Position numbers and translations under genes: made by a program. Under the pieces are notes generated by a model that worked only from the letters and a program-made list of their open reading frames with translations, searched no databases and had not been told where the DNA came from. Of a DNA stretch of 64,000 nt, positions 1 to 11,067 are shown piece after piece (the stretch's first letter is position 1; each line of letters begins with the position of its first letter). The DNA comes from Niebla homalea (lineage: Eukaryota; Ascomycota; Lecanoromycetes; Lecanorales; Ramalinaceae), in NCBI GenBank assembly GCA_019925105.1, contig JAHGAU010000015.1, positions 496,001-560,000 of the forward strand, written 5' to 3'.

Positions 1-872
1 GGGACGGCTAAGGACTCCACGAGCAACCGGCGACCAAGGGATGAGCCCGACTCCAGTCTCCCGGCAGTATGGCAGCATCTGTCCCGGTCAGCTGGCTCTG
101 GGTAAGTGTGGAAGGTTTGCTCTACCTCTCGTTCCTCCTCACGATATATAAGGTTATAATAATTCTGCATTGAGATGAATTGATGCCTGGAAAAGTCATG
201 GTCAGCTATTGACGTTGGGAGATCTTTGAGAAGCGACTGACCAGCCGTTGACCTCAGCAATATTTTGCAACATCTGGAACTCCCATGCTGCCATCGAGCT
301 CGCCCCGATGTATCTGACTTTGCCGGACTCGATCATATCGTTCAGCGCGCGCATGATCTCCTTCTTGGGAGCTCCGCGATCAAGACGATGGATTTGTAAG
401 ACGTCGATGTAGGTTCCCAGGCGCTCGACACTTTTGTCAACCGCGTCGATGACATGTTTCCTACTCAACCCAACTTGGTTCACCAGATCCTGGCCATCAT
501 TTGTCGACATAGGCTCAATGCCCGGCTGACTACCATCTGTCGCAACGCCAAAGTAGCACTTTGAAAGAATAACAAGCTTCTCCCGGGGAATGTTGTACGT
601 CTTGATGGCCTTGTTTATGATCTTTTCGGATACGCCGTTCGAGTAGACATCGGCCGTGTCCCAAGTGTTGAGTCCGACTTTGTAGGCGTGCTCAAGGATA
701 GGCAAGGACGCCTCCTCGTCTAAGACCCAGTCTGACCATTCTGGCGTGCCATAGCTCGCAGTACCGAGAATGATCTTCGAGATTTTGAGACCAGAATGGC
801 CGAGGCTGCTCTTGTATTAGCCCAACTCCCTTCTTGTTTGAGATCTTCAAGGACTGACCGCGTGTACTCCAT
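1..872 (-). CDS. Aldo/keto reductase, 3' end cut by the window edge
   Basis: NADPH-dependent aldo/keto reductase of the fungal AKR type. The coding start is the ATG at 872-870. Four exons read on the minus strand: 872-859, 805-242, 186-126 and 78-1, with introns 806-858, 187-241 and 79-125 that all have GT..AG ends. The spliced product opens MEYTRLGHSGLKISKIILG, then DTADVYSNG (catalytic Asp and Tyr), SKCYFG (catalytic Lys) and LQIHRLD (catalytic His), and continues through FISMQNYYNLIYREEERE into LPYCRETGVGLIPWSPVARG, all family hallmarks. The C-terminal third lies outside the window. The substrate cannot be told from sequence. No sign of decay in the visible part. Confidence 0.9.
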
Positions 873-2195
873 TGTAGATGTAAAACGCCTACTAGTTGCG
901 TTGAAAGGAGACCTCACAATCGAGAAAGAAGGTGAGATGCAATGACTATGAAAAATTGTATTGGAAGCAAGGCGGGCGGCTGGTCTGAAGAATGTTATGT
1001 TGCAATGCATGAAAGGAAAGAGAGGGTGGAGGGAGATTTGAATAGTAGATTTATCGGAAATACAACGAGTACATACGGTCAGGTATCGCCTATGTACATC
1101 AGTAGGAAAGCTATCCACTTGTTCCAGTACTCCGGACATCGGACTGTGCCTTGCAAGCTCCAGCTTCTTCGCAGATGATTTGAAGTGGCAGAGAAGGACA
1201 CACCGGTGATGAGTGTGACACGAAGAAGTACAAAGAGATTCAAAAACTATACAAAGCTACGAACGCCCACCTATACGCTGCTGAAGCTGTACTCACTGTT
1301 CTCAGAAGGACAACATTGGGTCTGCATTCAACCTACGTCATCATCATGCCGCACGTTGCGAAAGGGTCAAATGAAGCGGGGCATGTTGCGGGAATTCACG
1401 ACCGGATTTCAAAGCAACTCTGAACCATCATAGGAAATCAATGATAAAGACGTCTTGCATATAGTCACTTGATGCCTTGGTGGTGAGAATAAGAAGAAGT
1501 ACTATTGAATTATAAACCGTAACTGTAAAGTTTATTTCTTTTACTTTTTTATAAGCAGACAGGTGGAGTCACACGAATTGACGCGTCGGCATCACCTTCT
1601 CACGTCCTGTGCAAATTGTAGATTGCTCGCTCCTGGGACATGGTTCTCGTCGTGCTTCATTGGCTTGTTCACAGCCCAATCTACTTACAGAGATCTCTGA
1701 TTATATGGCCATGTTGGCGCAGAACTTTTTGACATCGGTGAGTATGTTTACTCCACTTTAACCTCTTATATCTCTCGCATCAGATGGTGGCAGCCTAGAA
1801 AGCAACGATTGCATCGCGAGAATGTCCTCAATTTACAAATTCACCCTTTACATATCTCTCACCCACATGAGGTGTGCCTGGGCACTATCTCACAGTTGTT
1901 GGTCTTTTAGTAGGATTTCATTCAATCTGCTTTGGATATCTCGACCCCCTTTTCGAACCCCGTTACGATTTCCTCAATGGGTCAAAATCTCCCACTTAAG
2001 ATGAATCTTTGACTGAGGGGTATTTCTCTGCCACGCAGGTTCAAGAGAAAATGCTTCTCCAAGCAGCACTTCCCGCTTTTGGACTTACCATTTAGATATC
2101 ATCTACAACCTCGTTGATGAGCGGACTCATTACAAGGCTCACACGTATTCCCTGGCATTCCACTACATACAGCTAGCAATCAGGTAAACCTACTC
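873..2195. other. Intergenic, no gene recognised
   Basis: Holds the upstream region of the aldo/keto reductase and the downstream region of the short-chain dehydrogenase. Only short unconserved reading frames are present on both strands. I see no RNA gene or transposon ends. Confidence 0.6.
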
Positions 2196-3267
2196 TCACC
2201 TCCACCCCACGCCTGCATCGCTCTCCCACCTCACCCAGAGCCTCTCCAACTCCTCCCTCCCCATCATATCCGCAGTTGACACCCGCCTCGACATCCTCTC
2301 CCAGTACCCTCCACCGTTTCCCTTGCCGCCCACCATCTCATCATCCGTTGTAGCAAGCCATACCCCTGTGGCAGCCCCTTGACTTACATGTGTCCCAATC
2401 CAAGTCGCGGTCTTCCTAAGTAGCCAGAAGCCCGGATCTTCATCGAAAGTTCGCCGTGCAACCTTTTCGAAAATTGGTGTAAACGTAAATCCCGGAGTAA
2501 ACGCATTGACGCATCGCCTATTGGCAGTGCCTTGGGCCGCTGCAATGCGCTCCCAGCGGTCTCGGAGTAACTTCGCAAAGCAGCATTGCAGACTTGGTGT
2601 TGTTATAGAGGGAGGAATCCTTAACCAGTATTTCTGGTGATGCTGGAGCACAGTGGAACCCCTTTTCGACCTTTTCGTAGGTGCACGTGAGAGCGAAATC
2701 GGATGAGAAGCGGCCGCCGTACTGACCGGTACTTGTGGTTAGGACAATGTGGGCGTCACTCGCTAAGTGAGATTCAAGGAGATGGGTCATCAAGAAAGAG
2801 CCGAGGAAGTTTGTGGCATAAACGACTGGTAGGCGTTCTGCAGTGAAAGCCACTTCCGTGGTAGAACCAGTACCGATGCCAGCGTTGTGGACGAGGATAT
2901 CGATTGTCGAAATCTTTCTCTCCAGATCGGCAACACATTTTCTTACTAAAACCAGAGAAGAAGTGTCTAACACCAGAACCATGACCCGACTGTCTGAGCC
3001 GGGAATTTGCTTCACAATCTCAGATACAGCCTGCTCCGCTTTTGACTGATTCCGACAGGCTAAGAATACGAGTGCACCCTGTTTGGTCAAGTCGAGAGCG
3101 ATTTGAAAGCCAATGCCACTGTTTGCACCCGTTATGACGGCGACCTTGCCCGTAAGATCTTTTGGGGGAACATGTAGGATTGGGAACAGGCGTCCAAAAG
3201 CAACACCAATCAATCCAAGGAACAAATCGCGAAAGAATGTATAGCGGGACGGTTTTGTCAAGGCCAT
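2196..3267 (-). pseudogene. Short-chain dehydrogenase/reductase with one frameshift
   Basis: Retinol-dehydrogenase/WWOX-like SDR, likely membrane-anchored: residues about 10-30 are hydrophobic. From the ATG at 3267 the frame carries TGANSGIG (residues 46-53, cofactor loop), HNAG (127-130), catalytic Ser near 179 (VLTTSTG) and YNNTK (Tyr221, Lys225). Just after the catalytic Lys the frame breaks near 2578-2590. The expected sequence resumes in a second frame (FAKLLRDRWER, then PGFTFTPIFEKV) and ends in a typical SDR tail (RRVSTADMMGREELERLWVRWE) at 2196. Joined length would be about 356 residues, normal for the family. No intron explains the shift; the break is not in a long homopolymer. It is either a recent pseudogene or a sequence error. 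Confidence 0.8.
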
Positions 3268-3805
3268 ATTGGAGGATCAGCTTAGCACAAACATTGAGAG
3301 TAAATGAGCAGAACTATTGAATTGCTGGGATGGCTGATCAAAGATCTCAGAATTGAAAATGCAAGATGACGAAAGAAGGCGCTCAAAGGTTTTATATTAT
3401 AGGGCGTTACGACCTGAAATCACATACACGTGGGGCGCGAACGCTCAAGGGTCTCCTAGATAGCTCTTGACTTATACAAATACGAGTACGTCGTGGTTTT
3501 TATGGGCATTAAGTTTCAGCCCTGCGAGTGTGGCAGCGATCCAACCTAGGCTCAAACAGCTAAGCAGAGGTGCCCCCACCTCACCCCTGCCAACGAAAGC
3601 AGGGGTGAGGCACCAGACCATCGAAGCTCAGCGCTTAGAATCTGCAAGTCACACCAATCAGCTTCTGTATCAACGACTTCACTCTGCACGCCAACTGGCC
3701 GCTATCTTCCGAACTTGCTCCTTCTTCTTCAACCTTCACAACTCCATTTGTGCATCTATGTAGCAAGAGTGGTGATCGTGTTTGCGCAGGCATAAGAAGC
3801 GCAAG
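3268..3805. promoter_or_regulatory. Divergent intergenic region with a GC-rich hairpin
   Basis: Shared upstream region of the dehydrogenase (minus) and the membrane protein (plus). It contains an AT-rich TATATTATAG near 3392-3402 and a strong inverted repeat at 3569-3614 (listed separately). Nothing else recognised. Confidence 0.5.
3569..3614. repeat. Inverted repeat / hairpin, 12-bp perfect stem
   Basis: CCTCACCCCTGC at 3579-3590 is the exact reverse complement of GCAGGGGTGAGG at 3599-3610, with an 8-nt loop. Outside it GGTG (3569-3572) pairs with CACC (3611-3614) across a one-sided bulge. It lies about 190 bp upstream of the ATG of the downstream gene, so it may sit in its promoter or 5' UTR. 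Confidence 0.8.
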
Positions 3806-5509
3806 ATGCCATCCCGTCTGCTCATTGCACCGCTTTTGTGTGACGCATTCTTCTTCACAAGCAGTACCGCTGCCGCAAGTATCTGGCACGTCAGCATCTT
3901 TGAGGGACCGGCGCCGCCGCCAGGAAAAGGCGCACCTATCCAGGCATCTGCCTTGAGGAGCACACAATACCTTCCTGCACAGATCGCATCTATAGTCGCA
4001 GCATACGTCCTATCAGTGGTAATCATTGGGACTGCGTTATTGTGCGTGGGCCGCCGCCTCCGGAAAAAGACACAGCCGTCTACTAAAGCCCTTTCCATGG
4101 AAATGATGAAGCCGAAGAAATCCAGCGTACCCACAGCCTTCGACACATCTCCCGTCTCGTATGGCTGCAGTCCGGCCAGCGCTGTTGACCAGAAGAACAT
4201 GTGGCCAAGCCCAGTCAAGGGTACGAGATCGAGCGATGGATGGGGCTCTACGCACAAAGGGCATAGGAAGCAGCCTTCGGATTCTCAAGCAAGCGTTGTG
4301 ACATTTGACGAGAATGTCATCGAGGACGACCGAGCTAGGAATGAACGAGAAATGGAACGATTGTATGCAGCGGTAATGGAAGATGAGGAGAGAAGATCAT
4401 CTTCACAGGTCAATCTAGCTGGTCAGCAGCAGCCACAATGTCCATCAGAGTTTCAGCACCTCCGGAATGGGCCCAACTATCCTCCACCCCCCTCACTACT
4501 GGACTCCAGGTCACCACCTAGAAGCCTTCCAGGCACCAGACCTCCCCGAACGGCTTCGAGACCTACGCCTATCTCAGTACAGAGCCGGAATTCCTCGAGG
4601 TCATCGCTTGGCAGCTTCGGCAAGAGGCATGGCATTCGCCATCTGACTATCTCTCCACCCATGGGCTCGCCAGGCCTGGCGCCAGACTATGATGATGGTT
4701 ATGGCGAGAGCGAACCGCTAAGTCCGAGAGTATATGCAGATCCGGGCCCACCGCCACCTACTCCGGACGAGCATAGAGCGGCAAGATACAGACAGGAGCA
4801 GCTTCGGCAAGAAGGCCTCCGGCAAGAGCAAATGGATGCAAGCAGACTGAGTCCTAGGGATGCAAGATTCCCAACGACTTCCTTGCGAAAGAATGGCCCC
4901 ATTCCTCCTTCACCCACAGTGCAAACCATTCACGAGGCGACCAGCAGGCCAGAGCTCATTAGTGGAAATACCGCCACAAGCGAGCATTCAGTCTCTTCGA
5001 AGGCATCAAAAGTCTCCAAGAAGAAGCCACCGCAACTCGCGCTCCGAACACAAGCCGCCTCAGGCGCGAGCGCTCAAAGCAACCCACTTCGTAGCGCTCC
5101 ACTGCCTTTGCGAATTCCGCATGCCACCAACCTGAATGTCGCTAGACCAGAACCGTCACCGCGGATCAAGGCAACAGTACTTGAGGGAAAAGCTCCGAGT
5201 CACGGTTCCAACCTGCGGACCCCAGGTACTGGCGTGCCTATGACGCCTTATAGCCCTTACATGCCATTCACCCCTCTCACACCTATGACGCCAAGCCGAT
5301 TAGTGACAAGGCAAGAACGGAAGAGGAGGGAAAAGGAAGAGGGCAGGAGAGTGCCCACCATAGAAGATGCGGTCGAAGAAGAAGCTGATATGTGGTAAGT
5401 TGATCTCGGGAACGTTTCTTTCCTTCTAAAGGGGCTCTTGGGAGTGTCAAATGTACTACAGCAATGCTAACTTCCCATTTCTGGCAGGGGCGACGCTTAT
5501 CAAGGTTGA
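3806..5509 (+). CDS. Single-pass membrane protein with long disordered Pro/Ser-rich tail
   Basis: Function unknown; Pezizomycotina-type orphan of about 536 residues. The ATG at 3806 is the first in frame. Residues 1-24 form a signal peptide. A short exterior part follows, then a membrane segment (AQIASIVAAYVLSVVIIG) followed by RRLRKK, predicting a type I topology with the long tail in the cytosol. The tail has an acidic/basic helical patch (NEREMERLYAAVMEDEERR), polyproline runs, an RQEQLRQEGLRQEQ repeat and a C-terminal run of TP motifs (possible proline-directed kinase sites). Exon 1 ends at 5394; the intron 5395-5487 has GTAAGT, GCTAAC and CAG; a 22-nt last exon adds GDAYQG. The microexon is supported by the perfect splice signals. 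Signalling or cell-wall sensing is only a guess. Confidence 0.8.
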
Positions 5510-6079
5510 TTACTATATACCTTCCATGTGTATTCCGCATATTCTATAGATGGCCCCTGGCGTGAAAGCAACATGGCTATATTAACCCATTGGCGTTCCA
5601 GAGATGTTCGGCGTTCAAGTTTACCTGGTTCGAAATGATCTGCCGAGACCTAGACATTGCAGGGAGAGCGTACTCCATCGTCCCGCTCAAGCCGCTGTAA
5701 CGTTTTGTACAGTGCCACATGACTTGCATCGGAGAGAGCCGGCCATAATAAGGCAAACTCTCACCAGCTACTGGCTGACCCTGACGGGGTGTCAGCATAG
5801 ATGTCTCCCAGTTGGATTTTCGGTCAATTAGTCAGCTCCGATGCAATGGACCGATTGGCATGTCATAAGAGGGCCTCATCCGTCAAGCTTTGATCTAGTT
5901 GCAAGCTGCAGTAGCGGGTTTCAGTAGTCTTCGGCCAAAATATTGAGCCTCCAATGCAGATCGTTCGTGGATGGTAAGCAATCTCCTGACCCAGATCCTC
6001 TCGTCATGGGTGCTAGCCCAATATGTGTGAACTTACTATGTAGATTATAGCTATATTCTAACGTCATTGAACCGCGATA
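5510..6079. promoter_or_regulatory. Intergenic region upstream of the NLR gene
   Basis: No gene seen. Close to the NLR start there is an AT-rich TAGATTATAGCTATATTC at 6042-6059 and TAACGTCA at about 6059-6066, which resembles a CRE/ATF half site. The roles are inferred only from position. Confidence 0.4.
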
Positions 6080-9000
6080 ATGGACGCAGCAGCGAGCGTT
6101 GTAAGTTTAGCGGATGCTGCCTTCAAGATCATAGCCTTCATCAACACGATAAAGGAAGGTGGCAAGCAAAGGATGCAGCTTTTTGCGGAGCTGAATTCAT
6201 TATGGATGGCGATCAAGATGCTTGAAGCGAACATTGTTTCCCCGGAAGAGGAACTGACTGAGGCCTGGAAGAAGACCATATCTCTACTCGATGAAAATGA
6301 TGGCATCTTTGACCAGATACAAACGGCGTGTGACGAGCTCGAAGAGCGTCTGAAGCCAAAACAGGGGCATCGGAAAGTAATGCAAACGCTTCGATGGCCT
6401 TTCGAGAAGAAGGATATGGACTCTTGGACTGAACGGCTGGAACGACTAAAGAACTCGGTCAACCTTGTTTTGACTTCTACGAGTGCAAACGTCATACGCG
6501 AGATACAGCGAGATACAGAGGCGATCAAGCTGTCCGTAGCCAATGATGACGTGAAAAGTGTTATCCATTGGATTTCCAGTTTGAACTTTTGGAAGCAACA
6601 GGTGATAGCTTTGCCGCCGTTCTGACATCTTCGGCGCTCACATGTGGGTAGGATGACTTCATCAAGCAGGCGAGAGAAGGGACAGGCTCTTGGTTTCTGG
6701 AGCGAGAGGACTTCCGCCAATGGGCAAATGGGAGAGAATCGCTTTTGTGTGAGTTTTAATCAATTTTACAGTTTGTGGGATTTGACCTAATGGCTGTCAT
6801 CAAAAGACACCCATGGCATGCCTGGAGCTGGGAAGACCTACTTGGCTTCAATAGCAGTTGAACATCTGAGGGCTGTCTATGAAAAGAAGAATGTAGCAGT
6901 TCTCATCATATACTGCGGCTACAACGAGGAAAAAAGTCAATCGGTGGAGAATCTTATTGCAGCGCTCATTAAGCAGATCCTTCAGATTCGTCCAAAGATC
7001 AGTAAAGAGTTGAAAGCAGCGCACGAGAGCCATGGACGGACCGGCGTCTTCCCTTCGCTACATGCGCTCTTGGACATCTTCCACGACGAGATCAAGCAGT
7101 TCGACAGTTGTTTCCTTATTGTTGATGCACTTGATGAGATGCAGAAAGAGTCAAAGCGATTACAGCTGCTACACGAGATCTCATGGAAGAAAGTCAATGT
7201 AATGGTCACTTCAAGACCACTTGACAGCATAAACGACATTTTTGATACTGACATTGCCTGTGACAGCTGTGAAGAGGACAATCTCCGCCTCATCTATCAT
7301 TGTCAAAATTGTCTTGACGACGGTCCTGTTCTATGTGAAGCTTGTGGTGGTAAAGATCTCAAATGTGGTGAAGGTCACTCAATCTCAAGCAAACTTCGAG
7401 CTTCTAGAATTGAGATACAGGCGACAGAAGGCGATATACGTAATTATCTGCAGTGGCGTATTGACCACGAACCGATACTTCTCAAGACTGTAACCATCAC
7501 CAGATCCTTACGGGAAGAGATTGCCTGGAAAGTCGTGCAACAAGCCAACGGCATGTACGTGTTTCATTCTTTGCTTCTGCCCACTTTGATCCGTGAGAGC
7601 CAATCAGGTGTATTCGTTCTACTGCAGAGGTTACTGGACCTCGAAAACAGACAAATTCTGTGCAATTGGGTTCGGTCTTAAGCTGCCCATAGGTGTCCTC
7701 CTATTTAAGTAACCCTGATTACGTTTCATTATCAAAATAATCTCACACTGAGCTTCTCGTTGACGATAGAGGCCAGGTTTCTTTTGGCAAAGTTGCACAT
7801 GGATTCACTTGCAACGAAACGGAAAAAAGGTCTTGTTCGCGACGCTTTACAGAACCTACCGACTGAGATTGGGGCGACATACGACCAAGCTATTGCACGT
7901 ATTGAAGCCACTAACGAGGACGACCGCACGATTGCCAGAACTTTCATGCTGTGGATGGCTTGTACATGTCGACTTCTGACCGTTCGAGAAGTCGAACATG
8001 CGTGCTCAATCGTCGCCGGAGCTTCGGACATAGATTCTGACGACGTCCTGCCTATTGGAGACCTTACCTCAATGTGTGCTGGACTTGTCATTATTGACGC
8101 CAGTGACACTGTCCGCTTCGTCCACTTATCAGCTCAGACGTATATTAGGGACAATAGAGAGAGATGGTTTGCGGATGGTGAAACGCACCTGACTTATGAT
8201 TGCCTTACGTACCTTTCATTCCAGGCTTTCGAGGAGGGCGCATACAACGGATCCGAAGAAGACTCTCAATTATCGAAACGGCTAGAGTCATACCCGCTTC
8301 TTGAATACACCTGTTCTTACTGGGGCATTCATGCTTCCCAGGCCGAGCAGACAGAAAACTTGACGCATCGAATGACTGAATTCCTAGCCGACGAAAACCA
8401 CTTGTCTATGGCTGTTCAGGTCATGTGGTACTCACACAGTACCGATCTAGCTGATTGGGATGTGAAGAGTGGGGTCCAACCACTACATCTAGCTGCCTAC
8501 TTTGGCCTCGGGCAAGTAGTGTTCAAGCTCCTTCGAGAAGGTGGTGTAGTGGACTGTAAAGACACGCTCCAGACGACTCCACTTATGTATGCTTCTCTTG
8601 GGGGTCATACGTCCACAGTCAGAACCCTGCTTAAACAGGGTTCGAACCCCAACCTCCAGTGTCGCCGAAGCAATAGCGCATTACACAGAGCTATCGTCAA
8701 TGATCATAATGAAGTTGCGCGCCTACTACTGGCTCAGCCAAACATTGACCTCAAAGCTATCGATACCATTCATAAGGACAGAACTCCCCTGATGTTGGCT
8801 GTGGCTCATGCAAACATGGATCTTCTGCCCGTAATTCTCAATGTACCAGGTCTTGATGTCAACTTTGCCTCTGGTGAGTGGCAGATGACGGCCTTGACGC
8901 TCGCTGCAGACCTTGGGGATGTGGAGCTTGTTCGACAAATTCTCTCTCATCCTGAGATCCTGGTGAACAAAAGAGATTCCACGCGTTCTGCGCTCACATA

Positions 9001-10213
9001 TGCAGCCGAGAACGGGGATTTGGCTGTAGTAGAGGCACTCTTAGATCATGGTGCTGATACGGAGCTGCAAGAGGGAGCTGATCATGCAAGTGGAACGCCG
9101 CTCAACCGCGCTATCGATGAAGGAAATACAGATGTCGTCCGGCTGCTCCTGGATAGAGGAGCTAATCCAAGGGTGACTGATATTTATAATCGGACCATTA
9201 TACATAGTGCGGGCGTAAACGGACAAGACGAGGTTCTAAAAATTCTGTTCGAAAAGCCTAGGGGTGTCGACATCAATGCTCAGGGGACGAACGGAAGGGC
9301 GGCGCTACATGATGCTGCCTTTTTCGATTATCGGTCTACCATCCAGATCCTATTCGATAACGGCGCACGCACAGATGTTCATGACCATGCAAATCGGTCG
9401 CCGCTTGGCGTTGCCAAAGACAACAATAACCTCAAGGCCCTGGACTTACTTTCAAGGCTCCGGAAACAAGAAATTAATCAGGATGAATCTATGGGTCGTC
9501 TGAGACATGCTGATACATCTATCAAAAGCAACGAGATGGGGTTCCTGACTGCAGTCCAGCTTGGTATGAAAGAGGCGGTGCAGTCGTTCATCGCACGTTC
9601 GAAGGTAGATGATGAGACAGATCTCAACATTCTGGATCTGGATCGCCACAGCGGTCTGCATTTGGCCGTCAAAGAAGATCACCTGGAGATACTCGAGATG
9701 TTAATTGAGGCTGACGCTAACGTCAATACTCAGGATCGTCTTGGACGAACCCCTTTGCACTGGTGCCAATTGTACTATAACTATTCGGCTGCGGAAAGCT
9801 TGCTTGAGGCGAACGCACGCGTCGACTTGAAAGATCACTTTGAGAAGACCGCCATAGACTCGAGCCTTGCGAAACACAGGTGGGAAATGACAGTGCTCTT
9901 ACTTGAACGTGGCGCACAACCTGCGCCCAAGGGACTACAGCAGGCGCTTTTTGCAGTGGCAGCTTATGGTAGCAAAGAATTGGTCAGAAAGCTGGTCAAG
10001 GCCGGTGCAGATCCCCTTCAGAAGACCTACTACGGCGGAAGCCCGTATCACTACGCAGAAGAGTATGGGAACCTCGAGACAGCAAGGACAATACTAGCGG
10101 TTATTGCTGAGCGGGAACAGACTGGAGAGGATGCTGCAGACGAGCTCGGGACAGCTATCAGGGAAACACATTTTGACGCTGACAATGGGCTTGAGAGTGA
10201 CAAGGTGCCGTGA
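6080..10213 (+). CDS. NLR-like STAND protein: N-terminal helical domain, NACHT, ankyrin repeats
   Basis: Predicted intracellular signalling ATPase of the fungal NLR class, of the kind linked to heterokaryon incompatibility and nonself response. Four exons: 6080-6601, 6652-6748, 6807-7554, 7777-10213; product about 1267 residues. Residues 1-170 are an all-helical N-terminal domain resembling Helo-like/SesA-type STAND N-domains (family inferred, not proven). The motif TGSWFLEREDFRQWANG precedes the NACHT. Walker A GMPGAGKT is at 210-217, Walker B FLIVDALDE at 309-317, and VTSRPL follows. A Cys-rich segment (358-397) interrupts the NACHT and resembles a ZZ finger. A winged-helix-like region (LLTVREVEHACSI) sits around 520. 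From about 689 to 1240 there are a dozen or more ankyrin repeats (TPLMYASLGGH, SALTYAAENGD types). Intron 3 is long (222 bp). No obvious partner effector gene lies next door. Confidence 0.9.
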
Positions 10214-11067
10214 CTTGATGATTGCATGATATAGGATTGACGATTTTGTATCGAGAGCTCTGTTTTGTGAAGGCACCGCTCACCAGATGCTTGGATCTGG
10301 GTTTTAGGGACACGATTAAGACCTACTCTTACTCACATTCTCTGAATCAAGTCATCCCTAGGACGTAGAAAAGCCGCTAATCACTTTGACCACAAAGTAG
10401 CGCCAATAGGAATCGAATCCATCGCACTAGTCGCATCAGGGGCTTGGGGCACAAGCCGGAAGCTTAAAGGACCTTAGCTGTCAGCCCTAGCACTAAATCC
10501 GGAACGACGCGGGGCGTTGGTCCGTCCTGATGATCCCCTCGACCCTCGTAAACATTACCGTTTTCATCCCAGATGCTGCGACCGGAAGCACAGGGCACAA
10601 CAAAGAAAGTGACATCATATTACAGGCAGGAAGCCACTTGGGGGTCTCGCTTGGACAAATAACATCCTCTCTGGCGCTGCTTTGTTTCAGGTCGGTGGCG
10701 ATGTCAGCTTCAGCCTGAATTGAAGCCCGAAATCTTATTCGTGGCCTGAGAGGACTGGATGCTTGCCTTTCTCCTGACACAGTCAGTCTCACTAATAATA
10801 TAAGGTAAGCCTGATCACACGACAAGCCCATTTGCTTACTTCTCACCCCCCTATATTTTCGCGACAACCGCTGCATCGCTGCATCGGTCCTGTTCCTCCT
10901 TCCTCGGGAAACTTCGTTGCTCCGGAGTCCGTTCGGTCTATTGAACGGTCTGTGATCATATTCCGCCTTCTTTCTGCATATCGTTGTATTCTTAACTCTT
11001 TGCTGCCGCCATCTTGAGCACCATTTCCTTTTAATTCGACTTCATTTCACTCTTCCGTGTGCGACCA
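10214..11067. other. Intergenic with a tRNA-like cloverleaf on the minus strand
   Basis: No protein gene. The first half holds a tRNA-like fold at 10398-10488 (separate entry). The second half, before the next gene, has pyrimidine-rich stretches (for example CTTCTCACCCCCC near 10840) typical of fungal promoters and 5' UTRs. Confidence 0.5.
10398..10488 (-). ncRNA. tRNA-like cloverleaf, probable tRNA relic or chance fold
   Basis: Read on the minus strand, four arms can be drawn: acceptor AGGGCTG with TGGCGCT (one mismatch, two G-U pairs); D arm AGCT/AGCT; anticodon arm GGCTT-GTGCCCC-AAGCC, a 5-bp stem and 7-nt loop with T33 and triplet GCC; a long variable region; and a T arm ATGGA-TTCGATT-CCTAT. 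The T loop is canonical but the 53-61 pair is A-C instead of G-C, and the A box is poor (no T8, no G10). It is therefore likely not a working tRNA gene. Confidence 0.2.
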
